The notes under the pieces: model-generated
What the model was told of the DNA's origin: nothing
Seen by the model: only the letters and a program-made list of their open reading frames with translations
The model's database searches: none
Part shown: piece after piece, positions 15,218-23,027 of the stretch
Numbering within the stretch: the first letter of the stretch is position 1
Layout of the letters: each line of letters opens with the position of its first letter
Translations under genes and position numbers: made by a program
DNA from: Proteobacteria bacterium UBA6921
GTDB taxonomy: Bacteria > Pseudomonadota > Gammaproteobacteria > SG8-11
Direction of reading: 5' to 3'
Length of the DNA stretch: 26,963 bases
Assembly (NCBI GenBank): GCA_002450895.1
Contig: DKAR01000064.1
Location: forward strand, 1 to 26,963

Positions 15218-16108
15218 CTAGTGGGATGTGTTGGACGATAGTTTTTGATCCCAGCGGCGCGCGGCTTCCGGATCGGCGGGAACCGCATCCAGTCCCGTCT
15301 TGTAGATCGTGGCCAGTTCGCGAATGGCGGAGACGTGGCCGTGTTCCGCAGCCTTGTTGAACCATTTGACGGCGGCTTTCGCATCTTTTGGTTTTCCGTT
15401 TGCGCCGGTCTCCAACTGTCGGGCCAGCTGATATTGCGCCTCAATGTCGCCGTCCTGGGCGAGTTGGGTCAGCTCCGGGAGGCGATTGTAGAAAGTCTCT
15501 TCGATGCGGTAGCCGATGTTTTCCAGCGCGTGCTCGAGCAGCAGTGCGTCCCGGTAGCCTTGCGCCGCCGACTTGGCGAGCCAATTGCCGGCGATCTCGT
15601 CATTCTTCTCCACGCCGATTCCGGTTTGAAACAGCTTCGCGTACAGATATTGGGCTTCGCCGTTGCCTTCGACTGCCGCGCGTTCGAGCCAGCGGGCAGC
15701 CATTTGCGGGTCGGCAGGAACGCCGTCACCGTAGAGGTACATCTTGCCGAGCTCGAGTTGCGCTTCATTGTTGCCGCGGTTGGCTGATTTCTCGAGCCAG
15801 TCGGCCGCCACTTTCAGGTTTTGCTCCACGCCTGTGCCATGCACGTAGAAGTCCCCAATCATCCGCTGCGAATACGCGTTGCCCTGTTCGGCGGCGCGCT
15901 CAAACCAGTAGGCCGCTTTGCGATCATCGTGTGAATAACCGGCTTCACCTCGAAGATAGATTCCGGCCAGCAGAACTTCGGCGTTGGCGTTGCCGCGGTT
16001 GGCCGACGCGGCAATCAGAGCGGCCTCATCTTTGCTCATCGCGTGTGCTGTCGTTACCGCGAATCCCAGAGCCAAATACACTGCGCTGTACCAAAGTCGA
16101 TTTGCCAT
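15218..16108 (-). CDS. Secreted Sel1-repeat (TPR-like) protein
   Basis: The 296-residue product starts MANRLWYSAVYLALGF with GAGAGG upstream; the signal peptide ends in TTAHA. At least six Sel1-like repeats of about 36 residues follow, with A(A)xWxxxAAxxGxxxAQ signatures such as AAYWFERAAEQGNAYSQ, AADWLEKSANRGNNEAQ, AARWLERAAVEGNGEAQ and AVKWFNKAAEHGHVSA. These form an alpha-alpha superhelix for protein contacts. Periplasmic Sel1 proteins often organise cell-wall or signalling complexes. The stretch around residues 190-225 is a degenerate repeat. It converges with the LysR gene 48 bases away. Confidence 0.88.
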   Translation of the reverse strand: MANRLWYSAVYLALGFAVTTAHAMSKDEAALIAASANRGNANAEVLLAGIYLRGEAGYSHDDRKAAYWFERAAEQGNAYSQRMIGDFYVHGTGVEQNLKVAADWLEKSANRGNNEAQLELGKMYLYGDGVPADPQMAARWLERAAVEGNGEAQYLYAKLFQTGIGVEKNDEIAGNWLAKSAAQGYRDALLLEHALENIGYRIEETFYNRLPELTQLAQDGDIEAQYQLARQLETGANGKPKDAKAAVKWFNKAAEHGHVSAIRELATIYKTGLDAVPADPEAARRWDQKLSSNTSH

Positions 16109-16267
16109 GCAACCTCTCCCGAGAATGGTTGTCACACATTCGACCACGGGTATTCGCTCTCGACATGACGATTCCAAAAAAAATCTATCTCGGCACACCC
16201 GCGCCGAGTGATACTTTGCCGTGCACCCAACGGTTTTGGCGGGCACGTAGGGAGGGACAGGCAGGGG

Positions 16268-16975
16268 ATGGGCGACAGCAACTTACTCTTCACGTGGGAC
16301 CACTACTCGGTCACCGATCTCGTCAGCTTCTTCGTCTGCATCATCATCCTGGCCGCGTATCACCTCTGGATCCGCCTGAAAGTTCGCAAAGACCCGGCCT
16401 ACACCGTCCAGGCCATCAACCGCGTTGCGCGTACGGCCTGGGTTGAAACGATGATGGCGGCCGGAAAGCCCGACGTCATTTCCGTGCAAACGCTTCGCAA
16501 TTCCACCATGGCGGCGACGTTTCTCGCTTCCACGGCAGTGCTGTTGATCATCGGTGTCATGACGCTGACGGCCCAGGCCGACAAGCTCGGGTCCACCTGG
16601 CACGCGCTCAACGCGTTTGGCGCCAAGGATCCCCAGCTCTTCATCGTCAAAATCATTTTGTTGTTGCTCGATTTGTTCACCGTATTTTTCAGCTTCACAC
16701 TCGCTATCCGGGTCTTCAATCACGTGGGCTACATGATCAATGTCCCGTACTTGCTCAACCACAAGGCGATCTCTCCACAGCATGTCGCGGAGCATTTGAA
16801 TCGCGCGGGAAACTATTACAGCATCGGAATGCGCGCGTTCTATTTCATTGTGCCCCTGGTGTTCTGGTTCTTCGGTCCGCACTTCATGCTTGTCGCGACA
16901 GTTGTGCTGACGCTAGTGCTGTATCGCGTGGATCGCGCACCGCGCGTGTTGGCGCAGGATTATCGGAGCGAGTAG
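16268..16975 (+). CDS. DUF599 family membrane protein
   Basis: The 235-residue product has four or five transmembrane segments (about residues 17-32, 84-104, 130-155 and 185-222) and the DUF599 layout, including AYTVQAINRVARTAWVETMM, then LRNSTMAATFLASTAVLLI and YMINVPYLLN. The start is the ATG before GDSNLLFTWDHYS, behind a GGGAGG region; it is the first point that gives a normal N-terminus. The function of DUF599 is not known. It stands alone and lies divergent from the Sel1 gene, with 159 bases between them that include a CTCGGC-N8-GCCGAG inverted repeat near 16189-16210. Confidence 0.85.
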   Translation: MGDSNLLFTWDHYSVTDLVSFFVCIIILAAYHLWIRLKVRKDPAYTVQAINRVARTAWVETMMAAGKPDVISVQTLRNSTMAATFLASTAVLLIIGVMTLTAQADKLGSTWHALNAFGAKDPQLFIVKIILLLLDLFTVFFSFTLAIRVFNHVGYMINVPYLLNHKAISPQHVAEHLNRAGNYYSIGMRAFYFIVPLVFWFFGPHFMLVATVVLTLVLYRVDRAPRVLAQDYRSE

Positions 16976-17088
16976 CCTTTCGCGCGAGTCATCGACTGGC
17001 CCGTTGAATTGCGTCTAACCGGAAAAATGCCTCGACAGTCAAGATCCGCCCTGCGCTGAGGTCGGGCGTCACTACCACCGAAAAACGC

Positions 17089-17116
17089 TTTAAATTGTCA
17101 CGTTCGGCAGTACAAT
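17089..17116 (+). promoter_or_regulatory. Candidate sigma-70 promoter
   Basis: TTTAAA, 16 bases, TACAAT lies about 93 bases upstream of the secreted protein gene that starts at 17209. The -10 box matches 5 of 6 consensus bases and the -35 box 4 of 6. A nearer AT-rich stretch (17180-17194) is an alternative. Confidence 0.35.
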
Positions 17117-17208
17117 CTCATGCCGCCGCATGCGTTGGGTCGAGCAGCACCGTTGTGCACGCGATGCGTCGTTACTGGTCAGGATAATTATTAAAACAGG
17201 GTGGGGAA

Positions 17209-17952
17209 ATGCGTTTCATTTGGGGTGGGTTGTGGTTTGCATTTGTGGGGTTGGGCGTTGGCGCATCAGTGCATGCAGACATTCTGGTAGATTCCGCAGC
17301 ATTCGATAAAGCGTACATTCCGGTCCTCTATTACACGAATACTGATAAGGCCGACCAGGCACGCGCCGCCATGCCGCGCCTCGAGCGCGCTTGGGATGTG
17401 TTCGCGCGGCAGCACCGGCGGGACTATGCCAGCGATACGAAGTGGACGGACGGATTTTCGAAAATCGACCATCAGATCGCCGAGGCAGCAAACCACCTCA
17501 AGCGCGCTGATCCGCTGTCACAGGCCCATGATGCACTGGAACCCGTGCGTGTGGTTCTGATGAACCTGCGCCGCGATCATGGTTGGGCGTATTACGTGGA
17601 TGCCTTGACCGCGTTTCATGAGCCGATGGAAAAAGTCGTGCTTGCGGCCAAGGGGAAGACGCCACAGACATTTACCGAGAACGACCGTGCCCGTATCCAG
17701 AACGAGTTCGCTGCGCTTGAGGCGAAATGGGAAGATGTGAAGCGAGCGCGCATTGATCCAAACATCTACAAGTTCGACGGCGTTCGCGTCGCGGAAGTGC
17801 GAACACTCGTAGCGACCGAAACAAACCGGATTCAACAACTCAAAAAGGCATTGAAGGATCCAGATGTGATGTCGCTGATCAAGAGCGCGACCGCCATCAA
17901 GCCCGCGTTTGCCGACCTCGTAAAACAGTTCGGGGATTTCAGCGCTTCGTGA
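17209..17952 (+). CDS. Periplasmic helical protein of unknown function
   Basis: The 247-residue product has a signal peptide (residues 1-23, ending in SVHA). The mature part looks all-alpha, with long amphipathic segments: DQARAAMPRLERAWDVFARQ, IDHQIAEAANHLKRA, DARIQNEFAALEAKWEDVKRA-like and TNRIQQLKKALKD. There are no Cys, so it is not a heme c protein although the layout recalls four-helix cytochrome-like or imelysin-like bundles. No metal-ligand cluster is evident. The start is well supported by the signal peptide; GGTGGGG is upstream. It converges with the PA2779-type gene 21 bases away. Function not assigned. Confidence 0.72.
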   Translation: MRFIWGGLWFAFVGLGVGASVHADILVDSAAFDKAYIPVLYYTNTDKADQARAAMPRLERAWDVFARQHRRDYASDTKWTDGFSKIDHQIAEAANHLKRADPLSQAHDALEPVRVVLMNLRRDHGWAYYVDALTAFHEPMEKVVLAAKGKTPQTFTENDRARIQNEFAALEAKWEDVKRARIDPNIYKFDGVRVAEVRTLVATETNRIQQLKKALKDPDVMSLIKSATAIKPAFADLVKQFGDFSAS

Positions 17953-17973
17953 CGCGCCGCCTGCCGCGGCGAT

Positions 17974-18333
17974 TCAGACCAACAGAATAATGATGATCAC
18001 CAGCAACAGGATCGTCACGACGTCCGTACCGGCGCCAGCGGGCAGGGAGTCGATGCGTTGCGCCAGTGTCCGGGCTTCTTCATCCGTCAGTGAATCAACG
18101 CGTCCGGCGATGTCATTGGCGTCGACGCCCAGCTCGGCCAGCTTCTGCCGAATATCTTCGCGGTTCAATGCATCCTTGATCTGGACGCGGTCGGGTTCGG
18201 TCTGCGGCGCCGCGAGCAACGATTCCGTTTCCACCATCTGTGCATAGGCTGGAGAGCCGGACAGGCCCATTGCAAGAATGGCCACGCCAAGAAGGGTTGT
18301 CGCTTTTCGAAGAATTGAGTTCCACGTGCTCAT
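17974..18333 (-). CDS. PA2779 family protein
   Basis: The 119-residue product matches the PA2779 layout. A signal peptide (to about residue 31, AYAQ) is followed by a helical middle with REDIRQKLAELGVDANDIAGR and VDSLTDEEARTLAQRIDSLP, then a Gly/Ala hinge, and finally a strongly hydrophobic C-terminal anchor (VVTILLLVIIIILLV). In Pseudomonas the family neighbours PA2778, a peptidase-C39-like protein; no such gene is seen here. GAGG precedes the ATG. Role unknown; it is probably a small envelope-anchored protein. Confidence 0.85.
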   Translation of the reverse strand: MSTWNSILRKATTLLGVAILAMGLSGSPAYAQMVETESLLAAPQTEPDRVQIKDALNREDIRQKLAELGVDANDIAGRVDSLTDEEARTLAQRIDSLPAGAGTDVVTILLLVIIIILLV

Positions 18334-18639
18334 GCGTTGCCTCGTCAGTGAATTCGATTTATTCCCGGGTCCGTAACCGGTGCGCCAAAACGGCGGACTT
18401 TTCGGGCGGGTCGATCTTCCGGACGCCTCGCCTACCCCATCAATATCGGCGAGCCGACGGCGTGATTGAGCGGATACGGCCCATTAACAATGACATGCAA
18501 TTTGCGGCGGTGGGCCTGACGGGTGTTTGCGCGGTATTTGCGGCGATTCGTGTAACAGGCGGGCGATACGGTGGTCGTATACTGTACCGGCGCTCGCGGC
18601 GGGCGCCCTTCAATGCCAGCTCAAGTACAGGTTGATACT
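18334..18639. other. Divergent intergenic region of 306 bases
   Basis: It separates the PA2779-type gene (minus) from the secreted protein gene (plus). Apart from the promoter elements listed at 18551-18583 and the PA2779 ribosome-binding site near 18338, no gene, RNA or repeat was recognised. Confidence 0.5.
18551..18583 (+). promoter_or_regulatory. Candidate promoter, ECF-like and sigma-70-like elements
   Basis: TGTAAC, 16 bases, GGTC resembles the promoter of the bufferin operon (TGTAAC-N16-CGTC). A TATACT hexamer at 18578-18583 could serve as a sigma-70 -10 box in the same place. The element points at the secreted protein gene starting at 18640. Which sigma factor uses it cannot be decided from the sequence. 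Confidence 0.35.
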
Positions 18640-19329
18640 ATGGTCCAGCGGAACTTCCGATCTGCAATTGCCTTGATCCTCGGCGGATTTCCCCTTGCCG
18701 GGTTGGCGCAAGTGCCGGAGGCGTCTGCCGCTCCGCAGGGAGTGGAGAGTGAAATCTCGCAAGCCGGTACTGTCGCGCTGATCGCGCCGGATTTTGTTTC
18801 GTCTCCCAAGGGGTATTGGGCGTTGCTGCGCCGCGGTGACGCCCTCTGTGCCATTCGCTTCAACACGTTTGAACACCGATCGCCCGCAGAAAAATCGGGT
18901 GTGGATTCCGTCGTCGTCGCCTATGAGTGGGCGGTCCCCGCTTCGCCCGGTGTGATTCCGGTTCGCGCCAACATCAAGAGCGGACAGGCCGACGTGCAGA
19001 GCAGTTCAACGGAACCGAAGCCGATCAAATGTGGCGAGATCAACGTGACGTGGCGCTACCCCAATCGCCTGTATTTAACAGACAACACCACGCAGGCACC
19101 ACAGCCGATCGAGATCGCTCCCACAAGCTGGACAGAGATTCAGGACGTGCGTGCCAGCGATGCATCGCTGGTTTGGATGAAGTTCGATGCGCGCGCCAGT
19201 GCGCAGACGATGAATGCCGATGCGATCCAGGCGGTGCCCGTTAGTGAGCTGCCCGGCAAGCCAAACAATTGCAGCCCCGAGGCGATGGCCGGTTCATCCG
19301 CCGATACCGTATCTTCAAAGCAGCGGTGA
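18640..19329 (+). CDS. Secreted protein of unknown function
   Basis: The 229-residue product starts MVQRNFRSAIALILGG and has a signal peptide ending in AGLAQ. The mature part is beta-rich, with aromatic strands such as GYWALLRRGDALCAIRF, VAYEWAVPA, VTWRYPNRLYL and LVWMKFDAR, and three Cys. No family was recognised. The start is chosen for the signal peptide; only a weak AGG lies upstream. The gene's last 15 bases overlap the end of the convergent 70-residue gene. Confidence 0.7.
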   Translation: MVQRNFRSAIALILGGFPLAGLAQVPEASAAPQGVESEISQAGTVALIAPDFVSSPKGYWALLRRGDALCAIRFNTFEHRSPAEKSGVDSVVVAYEWAVPASPGVIPVRANIKSGQADVQSSSTEPKPIKCGEINVTWRYPNRLYLTDNTTQAPQPIEIAPTSWTEIQDVRASDASLVWMKFDARASAQTMNADAIQAVPVSELPGKPNNCSPEAMAGSSADTVSSKQR

Positions 19330-19527
19330 TTTCGGCGCGGACGCCGGCTGTTCGAGCGTGTGGCATTCACTCAGTTGTCCCAGGTCATTTCCATCCGCAT
19401 ACACCGAAGGGATCATCGCGACCAGCGCAACCGCCAGCAGGAACAGCACCTGAATCGCGCGAACCGACTTGTGCAAAACGCCCGAGGGACTCATTCCAGA
19501 ACGTGTAACCTGGTTTTGTTGTTTCAT
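19315..19527 (-). CDS. Small exported or membrane-anchored protein
   Basis: The 70-residue product has a basic N-terminus, one hydrophobic segment (about residues 25-43, VLFLLAVALVAMIPSVYA) and a short tail with a single Cys. It reads as a signal peptide followed by about 25 residues, or as a one-helix membrane protein. A strong AGGAGG lies 8-9 bases before the ATG, the main reason to accept so short a gene. It is encoded antisense to the last 15 bases of its neighbour. Function unknown. Confidence 0.55.
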   Translation of the reverse strand: MKQQNQVTRSGMSPSGVLHKSVRAIQVLFLLAVALVAMIPSVYADGNDLGQLSECHTLEQPASAPKSPLL

Positions 19528-19883
19528 TTTGTTTTTCCTCCTGTACTTCTCGTTTTATTTGCAGCTTCGAAATATCGAGACTGAGCCCGGTATTGCGACA
19601 ACCTTTGCAGTGGATTAAAGACGCCAGGAAAAAACGAATCAAAGTGAATTTTCACCAAACACGGCGATGTGAACCGAATTGTCCGTCATTGTGAAAATGT
19701 CGCGAGGAAAGTTAGAGGCGGGTCACGAATTGAAACGCGCCCGCGTGCGGCGTGTCAGGCGATTCCATCGGAAAGCGGCTTGAATAACGTTGGAACAGTC
19801 GAAGGCGATGGCTCGAATTCTGAGACTTCAGAGCGCTGTTGGCGGCGCGCCCCAATAACGAACCATCGCCGTGAACATCGGGG
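19528..19883. other. Intergenic region of 356 bases
   Basis: It holds the ribosome-binding site of the 70-residue gene (19536-19541) and a 12-base palindrome GTGAA-TT-TTCAC at 19644-19655 that could be an operator. The right half is more GC-rich and shows no good open frame, RNA or terminator. Confidence 0.45.
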
Positions 19884-20249
19884 CTACACCAGCACGCGGC
19901 CCGGCTGGCCGGATTCGTGAACGCGAAACACCAAAACGGTTGCAGCGTCCGCGCCGGTCGAAATCGTGTGGATCTGCTTCAACGGAATTTTGCCCGCGTC
20001 GCCTTTCTTGTAGTGCTCATCGGGTTTGCCCTGCTGGTGCAACGTGATCGAACCTTCGATGACGTAGGCGAACTCTTCGCCGGGGTGCCAATGGGTCGGG
20101 AGCGTCGTAAACGGCGGAACGGTCGTGATGCTGACGACCACTTCAGTGCCCGCGACCCCCTCGAGTTGGGCCGTCATCAGGTCCGCAAACGTGGGCTTTT
20201 GAAGGGTGCTGTTTTCGTTATTTGCCAGTACTTTCGCCGTTGCCTTCAT
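19884..20249 (-). CDS. Small cupin-domain protein
   Basis: The 121-residue product is a single cupin domain. Motif 1 is HWHPGEEFAYVIEGS with H53, H55 and E59 as metal ligands; motif 2 follows as GDAGKIPLKQIHTI with H94. It has no signal peptide. Such single-domain cupins include quercetinase-like and isomerase-like enzymes, and the substrate cannot be told. GGAGG lies seven bases before the ATG, which decides the start at MKATAKVLANNEN. It lies divergent from a LysR regulator, likely its regulator. Confidence 0.88.
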   Translation of the reverse strand: MKATAKVLANNENSTLQKPTFADLMTAQLEGVAGTEVVVSITTVPPFTTLPTHWHPGEEFAYVIEGSITLHQQGKPDEHYKKGDAGKIPLKQIHTISTGADAATVLVFRVHESGQPGRVLV

Positions 20250-20306
20250 GATCGTTCCTCCGTCATTACTGCCTGTGGTTAACGTTGTGTGCCGTGCCAT
20301 GGGAAA

Positions 20307-20335
20307 AATATAGGCTGTTCGAAAAGACAATTAAA
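20307..20335 (-). promoter_or_regulatory. Candidate promoter of the cupin gene
   Basis: On the minus strand TTTAAT, 17 bases, TATATT. The -35 box is weak. Transcription would start near 20300. It overlaps the divergent LysR promoter. Confidence 0.4.
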
Positions 20336-20346
20336 TTCCCTATAAT
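20318..20346 (+). promoter_or_regulatory. Candidate promoter of the second LysR gene
   Basis: TTCGAA, 17 bases, TATAAT. The -10 box is perfect, the -35 box weak (3 of 6). Transcription would start near 20353, about 30 bases before the ATG. Confidence 0.5.
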
Positions 20347-20371
20347 TGCAAAATTCATTTGCATAAATGCA
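20347..20371. promoter_or_regulatory. Overlapping inverted repeats, candidate LysR operator
   Basis: TGCAAA-N5-TTTGCA (20347-20363) overlaps TGCAT-AA-ATGCA (20360-20371). The sites cover the inferred start of the LysR gene, and the second is centred about 65 bases upstream of the inferred cupin start. Confidence 0.5.
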
Positions 20372-20383
20372 CAGGTGTTCAAA

Positions 20384-21301
20384 ATGGTGGAAACCACGGC
20401 GCGCGAGCTCGAATGGAGCGACCTGGCGGTAATCTTGGCCGTGTGCCGGGCCGGGACCCTGTCGGGCGCGGCGCGCACGCTGGGCCAGAACCACAGCACG
20501 GTCTTTCGCAGGCTCAACGCGATTGAGGAGAAAACCGGCGTGCGGTTTTTCGAACGGTTGTCCGATGGCTATGCGATGACTGAAGCGGGGGAAACCGCGC
20601 TGCGTTACGCCGAGCGCATTGAGAGTGAAGTGCATGCATTGAGTCGCGAAGTGCTCGGCCAGGATCGTCAATTGCGCGGCAAGATTCGCGTCGCGTCGCC
20701 AGATGGGATCAGCATGAATTTTGTGCCGCGACTGGCGGCAAAATTTCGCCAGCTGCATCCGGAAGTCAGTATCGAAAGCGTGGGTGGAATTTCAAACGTG
20801 GACTTGTCTCGGCGGGAGGCGGACGTCGCGATCCGCGCTACCACCAAACCCCCCGATGCCAGCCTGGGCCGAAAGGTCTGTGACTTTCGCTTCGCGATCT
20901 ATTCCTCACCTCAATACCTGAGAGCGAATCGGTCGAAGGAATTGCAGGATCAGAGTTGGTGCCTTATCGGCGGCACCGTGGACTGGCTGGTTCCGCTGAT
21001 CTGGAAGAAGAAGGTACAGGCCGAAGCACAGATCGTATTTTCCAGTAGCCCGTCGCTCGCCGTAGTCAACGCAACGGCACAGGGCATGGGCTTCACGCTC
21101 ATGCCGTGCTATCTCGGCGACAGTGATTCCCGCCTGGTCCGCGTTGGGCAGCCCCTGGAATCCTTGCTCCTCGAACTCTGGGTGCTCACGCATCCCGATT
21201 TACGGCACACCGCGCGCGTCAAAGCGCTCATCGCGTTTCTGTTTGACGAACTCAAAAAAGATGAAGACTTGTTTGCAGGCCACCGACCGAAGAAGAAATA
21301 G
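20384..21301 (+). CDS. LysR-type transcriptional regulator
   Basis: The 305-residue product starts MVETTARELEWSDLAVILAV; upstream in-frame codons fall inside the promoter and operator and are rejected. The winged helix-turn-helix is at about 10-65 (GTLSGAARTLGQNHSTVFRRLNAIEE, FFERLSDGYAMTEAGE), the effector domain at about 95-290 (GKIRVASPDGISMNFVPRLAAKF, READVAIRATTKPPDASLGRKV, GMGFTLMPCYLGD). The HSTVFRRLNAIEEKTG recognition helix resembles LysR proteins that control single nearby target genes. The effector is unknown. The Lys-rich tail (RPKKK) is unusual. Divergence from the cupin gene points to it as the target. Confidence 0.92.
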   Translation: MVETTARELEWSDLAVILAVCRAGTLSGAARTLGQNHSTVFRRLNAIEEKTGVRFFERLSDGYAMTEAGETALRYAERIESEVHALSREVLGQDRQLRGKIRVASPDGISMNFVPRLAAKFRQLHPEVSIESVGGISNVDLSRREADVAIRATTKPPDASLGRKVCDFRFAIYSSPQYLRANRSKELQDQSWCLIGGTVDWLVPLIWKKKVQAEAQIVFSSSPSLAVVNATAQGMGFTLMPCYLGDSDSRLVRVGQPLESLLLELWVLTHPDLRHTARVKALIAFLFDELKKDEDLFAGHRPKKK

Positions 21302-21352
21302 GTGAGGTCTTTGCTGGATTCAGGGTGGTCACGCCGATAGCGCGTCGAGTAT

Positions 21353-21787
21353 TCAATTCGTGCTGGATCTTACGAGCTTGGCGAAATGGTAACTGGTGAT
21401 CGGCAGGCCTTCCCGCTCGTAGAACCGGTGCGCATCTTTGCGTTGCACCCCGGAGTCGAGATGGAATTGATCGCAGCCATGCTCCTCGGCAAAGCGTGTG
21501 AGCCAGGAAAGTAGCGCGGAACCGAACCCGCGCGAGCGGTGGCTGGCGCGTGTCACGAGGTCATCAACGTACAGGAACTTTCCCCACGCCAGATTCTCCC
21601 CGAAACGGAATCCGGCAACGGCGACAGAGCCTTCCGGCTCATCAACGTAAGCCAGCGTGTATCCGGACTTCTCCTGCGCGCGCACGCGCTGCACGAATGA
21701 CTCTCTGTCCAGATGAGGTCGAAGCTCATGCATCGTAGCGAAGCAGGCAAGGATCTCGTCGTCGGTTGTCGCGATCTGTATTTTCAT
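21353..21787 (-). CDS. GNAT-family N-acetyltransferase
   Basis: The 144-residue product has the GNAT fold, with the acetyl-CoA motif A in VDDLVTRASHRSRGFGSALL (R84-x-x-G87-x-G89) and the C-terminal FYEREGLP motif B. The substrate is unknown; single-domain members act on small molecules, peptides or toxins. The ATG overlaps the TGA of the upstream phosphatase-like gene as ATGA, which fixes the start although a longer reading exists. It is the last gene of a three-gene minus-strand unit. Confidence 0.88.
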   Translation of the reverse strand: MKIQIATTDDEILACFATMHELRPHLDRESFVQRVRAQEKSGYTLAYVDEPEGSVAVAGFRFGENLAWGKFLYVDDLVTRASHRSRGFGSALLSWLTRFAEEHGCDQFHLDSGVQRKDAHRFYEREGLPITSYHFAKLVRSSTN

Positions 21788-22227
21788 GGCAGGAAGTTCG
21801 AGATGAATGAAGACCACACTGCATCAGGTTCCCAGATTTCGTACATCGGTTCAAACGCCTCGTCTTTGGAATTTCCCAGCTTCAGCATTCGGTACAAACC
21901 AAGAAACGCCGTCACGCGCATGTTGGCGGCGCAATGAACGTGCATCTTGCTGTCCTTGTGCGTTTCCATGGCCCGAAAGAAATCTAGCAAATTGCTTTCA
22001 GTCGGCGAATCGAACTGAACAGGGATATGGACGTACGTCATACCGAGACTTTCTACCAGCCCGCGTTCGTCGGGCAGGGAATAGCGTGGGTCATCATGCA
22101 ACGCAAGGTTGACGATGACCTCGTAGTTCTCGGCCGCCAATGCGCGTAGCTGATCCTCCGAAGGCTGCCCCGAAGTCGTGAGCATCTCGTCGACTGGAAG
22201 AAAATTATGAATGTCAGTCAGGCTCAC
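21784..22227 (-). CDS. Dual-specificity/tyrosine phosphatase-like protein
   Basis: The 147-residue product is of the DUF442/cysteine-phosphatase-like type: FLPVDEMLTTSGQPSEDQL near the N-terminus, the HIPVQFDSPT loop with a possible general acid, then the P-loop VHCAANMRVTAF. The loop holds Cys and Arg with four residues between them, one less than the classic HCx5R, so activity is uncertain. The start is a GTG preceded by GAGCGG, 12 bases after the upstream stop; a TTG at 22251, inside the upstream gene, is possible. The downstream GNAT gene is translationally coupled. Confidence 0.75.
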   Translation of the reverse strand: MSLTDIHNFLPVDEMLTTSGQPSEDQLRALAAENYEVIVNLALHDDPRYSLPDERGLVESLGMTYVHIPVQFDSPTESNLLDFFRAMETHKDSKMHVHCAANMRVTAFLGLYRMLKLGNSKDEAFEPMYEIWEPDAVWSSFISNFLP

Positions 22228-22238
22228 GCGCGCGCCGC

Positions 22239-22832
22239 TCAAAACGACCAACCAAAAATAACGCCGGCGCCGGGATGTGCGTTCGTCTTTGTATTCTTGT
22301 CGAGGAAGTCGATGACCTTACGGCTCTCCGTCGCGGCGATTTCCTTGTCCAGGCTGCTGCGAACGAGAACGGCCAGTCCAATCAATGCGGAAATATTGAA
22401 TCCGGAATCCCAGTGCCACTGATATCCGGCGTGCAATCCAAGATCGATAAATCTCACATCGGCGCGCGATCCGGCGTCGGATCTGAATTTCGATTCCTCG
22501 GTGCCGAGCATGAATTGAACAAACGGACCGTTGCCAAACACATCGCGCCGGAAGTGTCGCCACGGAAACAATACCCGGGTGAATGTGTTGTCGACACTGC
22601 CGTTCGAGTCGCCGTAGGTCGGGCGATCCGACTTACATTCATACGAACCTAATACTCCGATCGAGCTGCGCTCCGAGATGGCAATGTCGGCGCCCACGTG
22701 ATGACACTGATACAAATCGGGCAACAGAACGATGTTGATCGTATCCGCGGCATGGCTGGGAGGAGCCAGTGGCGCAAAGCACAAGAATGCCAGGAAAAGT
22801 CGAAGATACCTCGCGCCTGTAATGTGAATCAT
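22239..22832 (-). CDS. Predicted outer-membrane beta-barrel protein, DUF3575-like
   Basis: The product, about 197 residues from this start, has a signal peptide (ending in PPSHA). The mature part has alternating-hydrophobicity strands and a terminal aromatic: LLPDLYQCHHVGADIAIS, SIGVLGSYECKS, FTRVLFPWRHF, GPFVQFMLGTEES, DLGLHAGYQWHWDSGFNISALIGLAV and a closing VIFGWSF. A final Phe is the usual barrel-assembly signal. It resembles the DUF3575 family of small barrels. Several in-frame ATGs exist (22844 and 22871); this one is chosen for the signal peptide and an AAAGGA about 12 bases upstream. It heads the unit with the phosphatase-like and GNAT genes. Confidence 0.68.
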   Translation of the reverse strand: MIHITGARYLRLFLAFLCFAPLAPPSHAADTINIVLLPDLYQCHHVGADIAISERSSIGVLGSYECKSDRPTYGDSNGSVDNTFTRVLFPWRHFRRDVFGNGPFVQFMLGTEESKFRSDAGSRADVRFIDLGLHAGYQWHWDSGFNISALIGLAVLVRSSLDKEIAATESRKVIDFLDKNTKTNAHPGAGVIFGWSF

Positions 22833-23027
22833 CGTAACGTCCATTCCTTTGCGCTGGGCGCTTTGGTTCATTTTACTTTCGCGACTCGTGGTCAGTGGAG
22901 GTGATTCGCTGCATTCGGCCCGATAAGCGAGTCGAGTGTCGAATACAGCTCGCGTAACCCATGATTGCCAATTTCTCTGAAGTTACACGATTTGCGCGCC
23001 GCCCAATTGAATCGTGACCGGATCGAA

